Source: Ehretia macrophylla
Taxonomy: Eukaryota; Streptophyta; Magnoliopsida; Boraginales; Ehretiaceae
DNA: 64,000 nt
Assembly: GCA_037974665.1 (NCBI GenBank)
Contig: CM075765.1
Location: forward strand, 7,941,501 to 8,005,500
Reading direction: 5' to 3'
This document shows, piece after piece, positions 23,963 to 36,682 of the stretch. The number at the start of each line of letters is the position of its first letter. Position 1 is the first letter of the stretch. A model generated the notes under the pieces. That model had not been told where the DNA came from. It was given only the letters and a program-made list of their open reading frames with translations, and searched no databases. The position numbers and the translations under genes were made by a program.

Positions 23963-25448
23963 TGTAACGCCCCGAACCCAACCCCACGCTAAAGGTTAAG
24001 TCCGAACCCGGTACACGGACATAGTCTTCTCTGTACCGTGGACTAACTGATAACCTGCAAACAATCACATTCAATCACATTCAACCACCAATCTACAACC
24101 AATCCTTTCATACAATCCCATCCTTCTTGACAACACATACAACAAACTCCTCAAGGCCATCCGAGCCTTGGAACTCAACAAAAGCATATCATACAAGCAT
24201 GCAAGTCATGTTTATAGAAACTCTAAGTCATAACTTGCTTATCATGCCACCCTAATTAAAATTACAAGTTAACATATATGTTAAGTCCTCCATTTAGCAT
24301 ACCTTAACATACAGACATGCAACCAAAAGCAGTAAAGTCTATCATTAACTATTACATGCCAACTACTCCATCAAATCATTTAAGATTACAACTTAATTAC
24401 AAGACATCAACTTCCACACAACTACATACAAGACCTCAAAGGTCTCAAAAGTGGAACATAGCACATAACAACACATCTTCACATACAGTAGCCAACCTCT
24501 ACACACAAGCAATCAAAGAAGCTGATCTACTTGAACTTCCTCTTCTTTTTCTACAGTTACAAGCTAGAGATTCACCTCAGCTTCTCCTGAAACATGTTAA
24601 AAGATGAGTAAGCAACAAAGTTTCCCAGCAAGGGAGAGGATACAGTAAACCGGGGTGTTTTCGCAAATGGTTTCGTGCAATGCAACAAAGATAATAACAA
24701 TAGTAACACTATAAAGCAAACTAATTGAACAATTATTGAAATACATTTAAAAAGGATACGGTTCATCTTCTTGTCTTCAATCTCGAACCACGAACCATGA
24801 TATTCAAGCAAGTACTGGCAAACCCCTTATTCCTCCAATGGGGTATTCCGGATGTACCCCGATCCTACGACCTATTCTCCCGAGGTAGGTTCATATGCCC
24901 CAACGAGGTGAACCACGCCTCTGAGATAGGGGGTATGTGTAATACCCGAGCCCGGAATGTGGAATTTCCTTGTTATTTATTTTGAAAATTATATTTTCTT
25001 AGATTCTTTGAAATTTAATTGTTACTTCTTTGTAGTCGCAAAGAGCATTGCATTTCGAGAGCGATAGTTAGAGGGTGACTTTTAGTCCTCAACAAATAGT
25101 GAAACTAGTATTTAGGTGACTTAAATTTTATATTTTAATTGTTGTTGGTTAGAATTAAATTAGTGATAGTTTATTTTAGCTTAAAATGCATAAAAATAAG
25201 TCTTTTAACCAACTTAAGTTATACTAACCAAGTGCTTGACCCTTTGACCAAAGACTTCTCACCTTATAAGCTAAACAATGCAAAAAAAAAAAAAGGAAAA
25301 GCTAAAATCAGAACTTGAAGAGGCCGAAACTTAGAGAGAAAAGAAAAAAAAAATCAACCTTCAAAAAATTCAAATCTTCGCGTGAGCTCGGGCGAGGTGA
25401 TTTCTGAGGTGTCCAACGTTGTTTTCCTAGCGACTAGGAGTGCCTGAG

Positions 25449-26710
25449 GTGAGGGAAGCACGTTATTTTCTCATTTAAATGATATGTATGTCAACTTTTT
25501 GATTTTTGAGATTTATCCGTAGATTGTTGTTTAAATCATTTTGATGCTTCTAGAAGGTTCCTTGCCAATTGTAGAACATGTATTTATAGCTTTTTACCAT
25601 TTTCTGTGGTTAAATGTTGAGATTGTAATTTAAAATTTCAATTGAATAGTAATATGTGAATAGTAAACCCTTGAAACGATGAAGTTGCGCTGTTATGCTT
25701 TCCGTTGATGTAGAATGTGCTAGGTATGCTAGAATGCTTAAATGCATGGTTTGTTTAGGTTGCGTAATGGAAAAAATGAGAAATATGCCTTGGTAAAAGT
25801 CGGGATCATTTAGGTCGAGTTTGGCATTTTCTCGTTTTGCGTGTTGGCATTGTTTCGGGATGCCATGGAAGCACTTTTGGTGCAATTATGGCGTTGGTCG
25901 GGTGTTTGGTTAGTATAGTTGTAGTTCAAACGAGCAAAGGGGAAAAACGGGACTTTGCGTGAATTCTAGGGTAAAGTAGGGTTTCGGGGTCTTTAGACGT
26001 GCCTTATGGTGACCTAGGAGGAATGGCGAAGTCAGTTTCCAGAACTCGTGGCTCGTTTGGAAATGGTATTGTTTTGATCGTTGGAGCCGATTTGTGATTT
26101 TGCTTGTTTTCTTGATATTATGCCTCTAGAATGCTTAGGGTTGCTTGATATACTTGTTTGAATTGATTTTGATTGAAATGCTTATCAACTATTTCTATTG
26201 CGTGCGAGAGTAACCTACTTTGTTATTCTCCCACGTGTGGCTTTATTGCTCGTTTATCGCCTTGTATCGAGTCTTGCATTGCATAGTGTCCCGCGTGTGA
26301 GTGATGGGCCTCTCTGGGTAGCCTCGGGTTGCCAGTGTTGGTTGCTCTAGCTCCGTGGCTATTCCCTCTTCTTGTTTGGGTTGCCTCCTAGGGAGATTTG
26401 GGTCGTAGATTGATGGATACTTCCGGGGTATTCCAAACTGGTGTTATAAGGTGGTTTGGGCCGGCGCGTCGTCATCGAGTTCGTGATTGAAAGTTGCTCG
26501 TGAAAGAAGTATCGTATCCTTTGAATGAGTGTTTATAGTTTTAATGCTTGTCTTGCTTTATTGATGGCTTTATTTGTATCTCTATATGATATTTGTATGT
26601 ATTGCTTGATTAATTGCATTGCATACTCCTCTCATCTCCGTCCTTGAGACCAATTGCCCTCGCTGAGCAATAGTTTTTGCTCATTCCTCTCTATACTATA
26701 TTTTTACAAG
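25449..26710 (+). other. Candidate LTR leader intron, D 5' LTR
   Basis: Donor GCCTGAG|GTGAGGG at 25448/25449 and acceptor TTTTTACAAG at 26710; 1262 nt. Hairpin I is at 26206-26230 (GAGAGTAAC, loop CTACTTT, GTTATTCTC) and can extend outward to 26201-26237 with one mismatch; hairpin II is at 26664-26683 (TGAGCAA with TTGCTCA). Confidence 0.5.
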
Positions 26711-26774
26711 AGTAGTTGAAGCAGACCCTATTGAGGTAATAGAGGAGGAGGAGCAGGTGGAGGTGTTTCTGTGA
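26709..26774 (+). other. Acidic micro-open frame in D 5' LTR
   Basis: VVEADPIEVIEEEEQVEVFL then TGA, identical in length in the D 3' LTR (about 36682-36747, last residue Pro). Half of its residues are acidic. Confidence 0.38.
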
Positions 26775-27233
26775 TAGCACTTCTTTGCTTTCTGGTGGTT
26801 GGTTGCCAGACTTTTGTACGAGCCATGCTTGATGTGTTTAATGCTTGGTTGTCGCTTTATTTTGAGGCATGTAGCCTTGTATGTAGTATCTATTTTGAGG
26901 CCTAGATGGTCTTATGTTGTAAAGGATTAAAGGTTGTAATGTTGTAAATATATACTCGTGTGACTAGTAGGGAAATGCATGCTAATGGTTAATTGTTTAG
27001 TGGCATAAATAATTGTGTAGTATTCATATCATTTTTGGGTTGCAAAGTTGTTAATGAAAAGATGTATGTTTTCTAAAAGAATGTTGGCTTGTCTCAAATG
27101 AATGTTGTGGTTTCTCGAATATTATATTGAATGTAGGGTTTCGAAACGTCCGCGGTACAGAGGAGACTCTGTCCGTGTGTTGGATCCAGGCTTAGCCTTT
27201 TGCGGGGTTGGGTCGGGGCGTGACATCTTTAGG

Positions 27234-27245
27234 TGGTATCAGAGC
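27234..27245 (+). other. Element D primer binding site
   Basis: TGGTATCAGAGC, complementary to the 3' end of initiator tRNA-Met, 8 bases after the 5' LTR. The interval 27246-27537 is leader sequence without other visible features. Confidence 0.9.
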
Positions 27246-27537
27246 ATGATAGTCTTGCATGAGCCGGGATATGTTTCTCGGTCTGTGGGGTAAAGGTCCA
27301 AAATGCTAGAATGTTACTGTATAATTGTTAAGTAGAAAGAAAGTGTTATAGCATGACTTTGTGAACTTAGAGTGCTTATGTGTTTAAGTGAATTAGTTTG
27401 GCATGTCAATCTTGTGTTATATGAATTGCGTGTTAGAATGTTTGATTGTTATTGACTTGAGTGTTATCTAATCTTATGTGTTATATTTCTGTCTATAAAC
27501 TGCTTTTAAATGTTGTCAGCTATTGTGAATTGCTACT

Positions 27538-28700
27538 ATGCCGCCACGTCGTGGTACTCAAGGTCTAGGGTCAGATGAAAAGGCAGCAAAACAGGGTCAG
27601 TAACCGTTGCCTGAGCAGTTTATGGCTACTATGACTATAGCAGTTGACCGGATTACCCAGGTACTGCATGAGCAGAGGCAGGACAGGAATAATAATCCCC
27701 ACGGAAATCAAGCTAATCCTGGTGGACAGGGGTATAGAGTTGAGAATAATCAGTTGGAGAAATTTCTGAGACACGAGCCGGGTAAGTTCTTCAGAGAGCC
27801 GGATGATGAGGCAGCCGAGAGATGGATTAACCGTGTTGAGAAGATTTTCACCGCTTTGAGGTACACTGATGAGGCAAGAATAGATTATGCGTCATTCTTA
27901 TTTGAGGGTGATGCAGAGCAGTGGTGGAATACTGTCAGGAGGATGTGGGACTATGAGGATGTACCACATTTGTGGGATGATTTTATAAGTGAGTTTCGGG
28001 ACAAGTATATTCCCAAGATGGCTATGGAAAGGCGGGAGGATAAGTTTGTGGCCCTGAAGCAGGGAAACATGACTGTTGCACAGTATGAGGCTAGATTTGT
28101 TAGTCTATCGAGGTATATGCCCGAGTTGGTACGGCCGGCTAGGAGGATGATTCATAGGTTTGTTCGTGGGCTGAGAATGGATATTCAGTTGCATTTGACT
28201 GGGCAGACCTATACTACTTTTCCCAAGGCATTCCAAGCAGCCTCGAAGTTTGAGAAACGGAAGGCTGAGATGTTAGCTGAGAGTAGTCAGCCGAGTAAGA
28301 AGCAGTATTTGGGCCAGAGCAGCCAGAGTCAGCCGAGGCAGTATCAGACTTCTGCACAGGTTCCTCAGCAACGTCCGTATCAGCCACAACATCAGATTCA
28401 GGCTAGGCCAGCTGTGACTAGACCCCAGCAGGGAGGTACAGTTCCTACTACTACCAGAGCCCCCGCACCTACGGGAAACACTGTTGTAAGGCAAAATCAG
28501 CAGTGTAACTTTTGTAATAAATCGGGGCATGTTGAGGCAAATTGTTGGAGAAAGAGTGGTAAATACACTGGTTGTGGGAGTGATGACCATAGGGTGAGAG
28601 ATTGCCCTAAGTATAACAATGTTCAGGGCCGTACTGGAGGCCAGGGTGTTCAGAATAGGGCTGTAGGTGCACGTCCAGCACAAAGGGTTCAGGCTAGGGT
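27538..28700 (+). pseudogene. gag: Element D gag, nearly complete
   Basis: ATG at 27538, then an in-frame TAA at 27601 after 21 codons; the rest of gag is open from 27607. The capsid region (about 27750-28260) has EQWWNT and MTVAQYEARF motifs, followed by a Gln/Pro-rich linker, zinc knuckle CNFCNKSGHVEANC (28504-28545) and a second knuckle ending RDCP whose first Cys is Tyr, as in element A. Translation from the Met at 27622 would skip the early stop. A one-base loss near 28700 moves protease out of frame. Confidence 0.92.
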
Positions 28701-29215
28701 CTTGCACTGGATGCAGAGGAGCTACCCGATATTACAGCTATAGTGGAAGGTACTTTTCTTCTCAATACTCAGCCAGTTAAAGTTTTGATTGATCCCGAAG
28801 CTACACATTCGTTTATAACTCCTGCATGTGCACGATATGTGAATGTTGCATTAATAAACTGCCGCATGAAGTTGAAGTTAGTACGCCTTTGGGTGCAAAA
28901 TTTGTTACTGAGTCTATTTGTAAATCTTGTGATATATGCATTGAGAACCGTAAATTTCCTGCTGATTTAATTATACTGCCATTCCGTGACTTTGAAATCA
29001 TTTTGGGAATGGACTGGTTGGGGAAATATTATGCTCAGTTGGATTGTAGAACAAAGATTGTTTATCTTCAGGTTCCTGACCTACCGGTACTGGAGATTGT
29101 TGGGAACTGCAGGGCTACCCGAATTCCTCTTTTATCAACGATCAAGACTTCTAAGTTGTTGAATAAGGGTTGTGAAGCTTACTTAGCTTATTTGATCAAT
29201 TAGCCTACTGATAAG
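28701..29215 (+). pseudogene. pro: Element D protease, twice frameshifted
   Basis: Retropepsin-type aspartic protease continuing gag after a frame change near 28700. The usual DSG catalytic motif reads Asp-Pro-Glu (28791-28799), which should abolish activity. A second one-base loss near 28850 changes frame again. The downstream landmarks ILGMDWLGKYYAQLDCRTK (about 28996-29053) and a TAG at 29201 follow, the latter probably from CAG. Confidence 0.85.
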
Positions 29216-31489
29216 TTGAATTTGAATGAGGTTCCGATTGTTAGAGACTTTCCTTGTGTATTTCCCGAGGAATTACCAGGTTTACCACCGGATAGGGAGA
29301 TTGAGTTCATGATTGATCTTGTGCCAGGCACTGCACCAATTTCTAGGAGTCCTTATAGAATGGCATCTGTTGAACTTCAGGAATTAAAAATTCAGCTTCA
29401 GAACTTGCTTGAGAAAGGGTTTATACAACCTAGTTCTTCGCCGTGGGGTCCGCCTGTGTTGTTTGTGAGAAAGAAAGACGGCACGCTATAGTTATGTATT
29501 GATTACAGGGGACTTAATCAAGTCACGATTAAGAACAAATACCCATTGCCGTTGATTGAAGAATTGTTTGACCAGTTGCAAGGTGCGAGTGTTTACTCCA
29601 AATTTGACTTGAGGCAGGGTTACTATCAACTTAGGATTCGAAGTGACGATATACCAAAGACGGCATTCAGGACTAGATATGGTCACTATGAATTTGTTGT
29701 GTTACCGTTTGGATTGACGAATGCACCAGCCGCATTCATGGACTTGATGCAGAGGGTTTTTCGACCTTATCTTGATCAGTTTGTCGTGATCTTTATTGAC
29801 GACATTTTAGTGTACTCGAAGAATGAGGCTGAGCATGAACAACACTTGAAGATTGTGCTACAGACTTTGCAGGAAAACAAGCTTTTTGCAAAATTCAGCA
29901 AGTGTGAATTCTGGTTGAATCAAATATCTTTTCTAGGCCATATCATTTCAGATCAAGGAATTTCAGTGGACCCAGCTAAGATTGAAGTTGTTTCATCTTG
30001 GAAGAGACCTGAGACGGTGTCAGAGATTCGGAGTTTTCTTGGGTTGGCAGGTTACTACCGGAGGTTTGTTAAAGACTTTTCCAAAATTTTTGGACCTTTG
30101 AGTCAGTTGACTCGAAAGAAAGTTGCTTACAACTGGGATGCCAAATGTGAATCCAGTTTCCAAGAATTGAAGAAGAGACTAACTACAGCTCCTATATTAG
30201 TTTTACCTGAGGGAACAGAGAACTTCGTTGTCTACAGTGATGCATCTAAGGAAGGATTGGACTGTGTTTTAATGCAAAATGGTAAGGTGATTGCCTATGC
30301 TTCTAGGAAGTTGAAACCATATGAAGTCAATTACCCTACACATGATCTTGAGTTAGCTGCAGTTGTGTTTGCTTTGAAGAAGTGGCGTCATTACTTGTGG
30401 GGTAGCAGATTTGAAATTTTTACTGACCACAAGAGTCTCAAGTATTTGTTTTCACAGAAGGATCTGAATATGAGGCAGCGGAGATGGCTAGAGCTATTGA
30501 GTGGTTACAACTGTTCTATTAACTATGTGCTAGGTAAGGCAAATGTTGTTGCTGATGATTTGAGCCGAAAGGCTACTGTTGCAAGCTTAATTATCAAGGA
30601 TTGGGAGACTTTGGAAGAAATTTGTTCATGGAAGCCAGAAGCTACTGAGGTAGGGATTCGATTTGCTAGTTTGCAGATTCAGTCAGGGTTGCTAGCACAG
30701 ATCAGAGAGGCTCAGAAGACTGATCCTTACATCTTGAAGATCCAAGAAAAAGCAAAAGGGGGAGAGTCGGAGTTTAAATTACATGCAGATGGTATCTTCA
30801 GATTCAGGGACAGGGTGTGTGTTCCTGGTGATCCGACTTTGAAGAATGAGATTCTGTCCGAGGCACATAATTCGAGGTATACGATTCACCCAGGCAGTAC
30901 TAAAATATATAGAGATTTGAAACAACACTTCTGGTGGAACAATATGAAGAGGGAGATTGCTGGGTATGTATCAAGATGTTTGACTTGTCAAAGGGTTAAA
31001 GTTGAGCATCAGAGGCCAGCCGGGCTTCTACAGCCATTGTCGATTCCGCAGTGGAAGTGGGTGCATATAACAATGGACCTTGTGACCGATCTTCTTAGAT
31101 CTCCGAGAGGATGTGATTCTGTTTGGGTTGTTGTGGACCGCTTGACTAAAGTTACACATTTTATTCCCGTGAACAAACAGGATAGCCTTGATAAACTAGC
31201 TGAGCTTTATGTTGCTAATATTGTGAGACTTCATGGTGTGCCACAGAGTATAGTGTCAGATAGAGATCCCAGATTCAGATCTCGTTTTTGGCAGAAGTTG
31301 CAAGAGGCCATGGGAACTAAGTTGAGCTTCAGTACTGCATACCATCCACAAACTGATGGCCAGTCTGAGAAAACTATCAGGATCTTGGAAGACATGCTTC
31401 GAGCATATGTACTAGATTTGGGAAGAATTGGGAAAAGTTTTTGCCTTTGGCGGAGTTTGCCTACAATAATAGTTATCAATCTACTATAG
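29216..31489 (+). pseudogene. pol: Element D reverse transcriptase, RNase H and integrase core
   Basis: RT begins near 29260 ([16 protein letters not shown]). A TAG at 29489 interrupts it just after VRKKDGTL; from 29546 a 647-codon frame is open. It contains [12 protein letters not shown], catalytic FIDD (Asp-Asp at 29798-29803), RNase H ([20 protein letters not shown]), the integrase HHCC finger ([18 protein letters not shown]) and a complete D, D(35)E core ([19 protein letters not shown]). A one-base loss near 31420 ends the frame early at 31489. With catalytic residues intact, this is the most functional-looking pol in the window. Confidence 0.94.
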
Positions 31490-32154
31490 GTATGGCTCCC
31501 TACGAGGCATTGTATGGTCGGAAATGCAGATCCCCATTGTATTGGGAAGAGGTTGGAGAGATGAGAACAGTTGATCCGACTGTGTTACCTGAGTTGATTA
31601 AGATGGTAGATAATGTTCACCTTATTTGCCAGCGTATGCTTACTGCTCAGAGTCGTCAGAAGAGTTATGCAGATAAACACCGTCGAGATCTTGAGTTTGC
31701 TTTGGGAGATTGGGTATTTCTTAAGATTTCTCCTCGAAAGGGGTTGATTCGGCACGGTAAGAGCGGGAAACTTAGTCCCAGGTATATGGGTCCGTATGAG
31801 ATCACTGAAAAGGTAGGTCCTTTAGCTTACCGGTTAGCTTTGCCTCCAAGCTTGTTGAGACTGCACGATGTGTTCCACGTGTCGATGTTAAAGAAGTATC
31901 ATCCAGACCCTTCACATGTACTTGAATCAGAGCCTTTGCAGATTGAAGAAAAGTTATCTTATGAAGAGAAACCGATTCGAATTGTGGATCGAAAAATTCA
32001 GGAGCTTCGCAGGAAGAGTATTCCGTTAGTAAAGGTTCTGTGGAATCATCATGGGTTTGAGGAAGCGACTTGGGAAAGAGAGGACCAAGTTCGGAATCAG
32101 TATCCGGAGTTGTTTGTTGACCAGGTAAGAATTGCGTGGGTGCAATTGTTTTAA
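31430..32154 (+). pseudogene. pol: Element D integrase C-terminus with chromodomain-like tail
   Basis: Continues integrase after the frame change near 31420: [20 protein letters not shown], the [10 protein letters not shown] block, an SH3-like domain (SPRYMGPYEITEKVGPLAYR) and a chromodomain-like end (NHHGFEEATWERED, YPELF). It stops at 32154, just before the polypurine tract. Confidence 0.92.
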
Positions 32155-32165
32155 GGGGGAGAGGG
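32153..32165 (+). other. Element D polypurine tract
   Basis: AAGGGGGAGAGGG immediately before the 3' LTR start TGTAATACC at 32166, overlapping the last bases of pol. Confidence 0.88.
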
Positions 32166-33049
32166 TGTAATACCCGAGCCCGGAATGTGGAATTTCCTTG
32201 TTATTTATTTTGAAAATTATATTTTCTTAGATTCTTTGAAATTTAATTGTTACTTCTTTGTAGTCGCAAAGAGCATTGCATTTCGAGAGCGATAGTTTGA
32301 GGGTGACTTTTAGTCCTCAACAAATAGTGAAACTAGTATTTAGGTGACTTAAATTTTATATTTTAATTGTTGTTGGTTAGAATTAATTTAGTGATAGTTT
32401 ATTTTAGCTTAAAATACATAAAAACAAGTCTTTTGACCAACTTAAGTTATATTTGTGACACCCCGATCCCTCTCGAGACCGGGAGTTCTAACAATCATTC
32501 TATTCACAACCCAATTCCAAACCCGGGCCAAAATTTTCAGGGAAAACGGACAGAGTCTCCCCTGTTTCTAGGCAAAAAGCAAACCTGCGACACATATAAG
32601 TGGACCAATACCATATCCAAACATTCAACCACCTCAAGGCCATCCGAGCCTCGGTTCTCAACAAATAAACTCAGCAAGTATACATACATTTCCAATTTAA
32701 AAGCTAACCTATCTCTTTTCATTTTTGACAAGTACATTCAAACTTGACAATAAAACCACACTAGGCTACTGCATAAAATAAACTATCGTGCCATTCTAAC
32801 TCTTTTCCTTTGGACATTACAAACATGCATTGAAGTTAAACTATACTAACTAAATATATAAGCCAGCTTTTCAAATTACTTCAATAACCTAATAAAACTT
32901 AAATTACATTCTTTTAATATTAAATGCATACAATACATGAAAGCATACATCTTTGCCACTTCGACAACTCAAGCCACATAGGCACGCAAAACAACTCTTC
33001 AGGCACGAACTGTCACATAATCACGAACTTCCAGCTAACATGACATTTC

Positions 33050-34425
33050 CTGAAATGTGGTGGTGAGGAGTGAGTATACACAACACGTATACTCAGTGAG
33101 GGCGAGACAGATATCGAGGTAGAGAGAAAGAAAGTCGTGCAATGCAAATAGGCAGCTAAGCAATATAACTGAGAAAGTAAGCGATCAAGACAAACCATCA
33201 ATACAATAAACAATTAATGAAAGCATTAACACAACCATTCAAAGCTATACCACACTCTGAAGGCTATGGATCACTCGAGCGAGTAATGTACCGATCACGA
33301 TTCCGATGACATTAACGATGACGCGCCGACCCAAACCACCTTATAACACCAGTTTGGAATACCCCGGAAGTATCCATCAATTCTACGACTCAAAACTCCC
33401 TGGGAGGCAATCCAAGCGAGAAGAGGGAATAGCTACGGATCTAGAGCAACCAACACTGGCAACCCGAGGCTACCCAGAGAGGCCCATCACTCACGTGCGA
33501 GACACTATGCAATGCAAGACTCGATACAAGGCGATAAACGAGCGATATCCAACATTCTCAACAATTGATAAACATTTCAATCAATAATCAACCCTAACAA
33601 GCGTAATAAGCATTTGCAAGTATTCTATAGGCAACATAAGCATTCTATAAGCAATATAAGCATTCTATAAGCAATATAAGCATTCTATAATCAATATAAT
33701 CATTCTATGAGCAATATAAGCATTCTATAATCAATATAAACATACTATAAGCAATATTCTATGAAAACACACAAAATCACAAAAATGACCCCAACTTCAA
33801 AACACTACTACTTTCAAACGAGCCACGAGCTTTGGAAACCGACTTCACCAACCCTCCTAGGTTACCATAAGGCACGTCTAAAGACCCCGAAACCCTACTT
33901 TACCCTAGAATTCACGCAAAGTCCCGATTTCCCCCTTTGCTCGTTTGAACTACAACTATATCAATCAAACACCCAACCAACGCCATAATCGCACCAAAAG
34001 TGCTTCCATGGCCTCCCGAAACGATGCCAACACGCAAAACGAGAAAACACCAAACTCGACCTAAACGACCCTGACTTTCACTAAGCCATTTTTCTCCATT
34101 TTTCTATTACACATTCCAATTAAACCACATATTTAGGCATTCTAGCATATCTAGCACATTTCTACATCAACGGACAGCATAACGGAGCAACTTCATCATT
34201 TCAAGGGTTTACTATTCATAAAACACTATTCAACAACCAATTTAATTTGCAATCTCAACATTTAACCGCAGAAAATGTTAAAAAGCTATAAATACATGTT
34301 CTACAATCAACAAGGAACATTCTTTAAGAAACAAAATGATTAAAACAACAATCTACGCATAAAATCCAAAAATCAAAGTTTAGATACAAATATTTCAAAT
34401 GCGCAAATAACGATGAAACCCTCAC
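33050..34425 (-). other. Candidate LTR leader intron, solo LTR E
   Basis: Minus-strand donor GTCTAAG|GTGAGGG at 34426/34425 and acceptor CACATTTCAG ending at 33050. Hairpin II at 33071-33095 is fully paired: TGAGTATAC with GTATACTCA. Confidence 0.45.
33621..33760. repeat. 20-bp tandem array in solo LTR E
   Basis: Seven units in exact 20-bp register, consensus CATTCTATAAGCAATATAAG, each differing by 0-5 bases. Local expansion is not seen in the D LTRs. Confidence 0.9.
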
Positions 34426-35420
34426 CTTAGACGCTCCTAGACGCTAGGAAAATCTCGTAGAGTGCCTCGGAAACCACCCCGTGCAAGCTTACGCGAAGAT
34501 TTGATGATTTGATGAAGAAATGTTTTTTTTTTCTTTCCTTCTATTTTCGGCCATGACCAAACTGTTTTCAGCTTTTTTTATTTTTTTATTTTGTGCTATG
34601 TTATGTTATTAAAAAGGCTGACAAGGTCAATGGTCAAGGCATTAGTCAAACCACTTAAGAATTGGTCAAATAAGCTTATTTTAGGCATTTTGAAGCTAAA
34701 ACAACTAGCACAATTCTAATTCTAGCTAACAACAACAAAAATATTAAAATCAAGACACTAAATACTAGTTTTCACTATTTACTAAGGACTAGAATTCATT
34801 TCCTATCTATCTCTCTCGAAATGCTATGCACTTTGCGACAATAAAAGAATAATGATTAAATCTCAAAGAATTTAAGAAATATATCATTTTTGGAAAGCAT
34901 CATAGTTTAAAATTTACTCCGACTCGGAGTTACTTTTCATTTAATTGAAATCCGAGCATTTAAGTGCAAGAAAACTAAAACCGATTGTCATATATATGAA
35001 AGGTAGGTGATATTCCGTTAAAATAATTAACTCAAGTGTTATTTTAATTCTTCCAAAAGAAATATGAAAATAAAGCTACAATTAAATGTTTAACCAAAAA
35101 TAAACACATAATTCAATGCTAACATTTAAGATAACACTTAATTAAATGCAATTAAATGTTATTAAATGCATGCCGGGTTCGGGTTATCACAATATTGACC
35201 AAGTGCTTGACCATTTGACCAAAGACTTCTCACCTTATAAGCTAAACAATATAAAATAAAAAAAAGGAAAAGCTGAAATCAGAACTTGAAGAGGCCGAAA
35301 CTTAGAGAGAAAAGAAAAAAAAATTTCAACCTTCAAAAAATTCAAATCTTCGCGTGAGCTCGTACGGGGTGATTTCCGAGGTGTCCAGCGTTGTTTTCCT
35401 AGCGACTAGGAGTGCCTGAG

Positions 35421-36682
35421 GTGAGGGAAACACGTTATTTGCGCATTTAAATGATATGTATGTCAACTTTTTAATTTTTGAGATTTATCCGTAGATTGTT
35501 GTTTAAATCGTTTTGATGCTTCTAGAAGGTTTCTTGCCAATTGTAGAACATGTATTTATATCTTTTTAACATTTTCTGTGGTTAAATGTTGAGATTGTAA
35601 TTTAAAATTTCAATTGAATAGTAATATATGAATAGTAAACCCTTGAAACGATGAAGTTGCGCTGTTATGCTTTCCGTTGATGTAGAAATGTGCTAGGTTT
35701 GCTAGAATGCTTAAATGCATGGTTTGTTTAGGTTGCGTAATGGAAAAAATGAGAAATATGCCTTGGTGAAAGTCGGGGTCATTTAGGTCGAGTTTGGCAT
35801 TTTCTCATTTTGCGTGTTGGCATTGTTTCGGGAGGCCATTGAAGCACTTTTGGTGTGATTATGGCGTTGGTCGGGTGTTTGGTTGGTATAGTTATAGTTC
35901 AAACGAGCAAAGGGGAAAAACGAGACTTCGCGTGAATTCTAGGGTAAAGTAGGGTTTCGGGGTCTTTAGACGTGCCTTATAGTGACCTAGGAGGAATGGC
36001 GAAGTTGGTTTCCAGAACTCGTGGCTCGTTTGGAAATGGTAGTGTTTTGATAGTTGGGGCCGATTTGTGATTTTGCTTGTTTTCTTGATATTATGCCTAT
36101 AGAATGCTTAGGGTTGCTTGATATACTTGTTTGAATTGATTTTGATTGAAATGCTTATCAACTGTTGCTGTTGTGTGCGAGAGTAACCTACTTTGTTATT
36201 CTCCCACGTGTAGCTTTATTGCTCGTTTATCGCTTTGTATCGAGTCTTGCATTGCATAGTGTCCCGCGCGTGAGTGATGGGCCTCTCTGGGTAGCCTCGG
36301 GTTGCCAGTGTTGGTTGCTCTAGCTTCGTGGCTATTCCCTCTTCTCGCTTGGGTTGCCTTCCAAGGAGATTTGGGTCGTAGATTGATGGATACTTCCGGG
36401 GTATTCCAAACTTGTGTTATAAGGTGGTTTGGGCCGGCGCGTCGTCATCGAGTTCGTGATTGAAAGTTGCTCGTGAAAAGAGTATCGTATCCTTTGAATG
36501 AGTGTTTATAGTTTTAATGCTTGCCTTGCTATATTGATGGCTTTATTTGTATCTCTATATGATATTTGTATATATTGCTTGATTAATTGCATTGCATACT
36601 CCTCTCATCTCCGTCCTTGAGACCAATTTCCCTCGCTGAGCAATAGTTTTTGCTCATTCCTCTCTATACTATATTTTTACAG
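35421..36682 (+). other. Candidate LTR leader intron, D 3' LTR
   Basis: Donor GCCTGAG|GTGAGGG at 35420/35421, acceptor TTTTTACAG at 36682, again exactly 1262 nt. Hairpin I 36179-36203, hairpin II 36637-36656. Confidence 0.5.

Larger units (their letters stand above)
24938..27225 (+). repeat. Element D 5' LTR
   Basis: TGTAATACCCGAGCCC to GGGGCGTGACA. TATA-like CTTATAAGC is at 25263-25271, followed by an A-rich start region. Confidence 0.95.
32454..35191 (-). mobile_element. Solo LTR E, innermost insertion
   Basis: 2738 bp, TGTGACACCCCGATC at the left and GGGTTATCACA at the right, duplication ATATT at 32449-32453 and 35192-35196. It is the minus-strand counterpart of a D-like LTR: 33270-33560 is the reverse complement of a diverged D segment around GGTATTCCAAACTGG. 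It lacks the CTACTTT hairpin, the corresponding stretch being deleted near 33545. Confidence 0.92.

Noticed and set aside
33621..33760. CRISPR-like regular repeat
   Set aside because: Units are contiguous 20-bp copies with no unique spacers, in a plant LTR.
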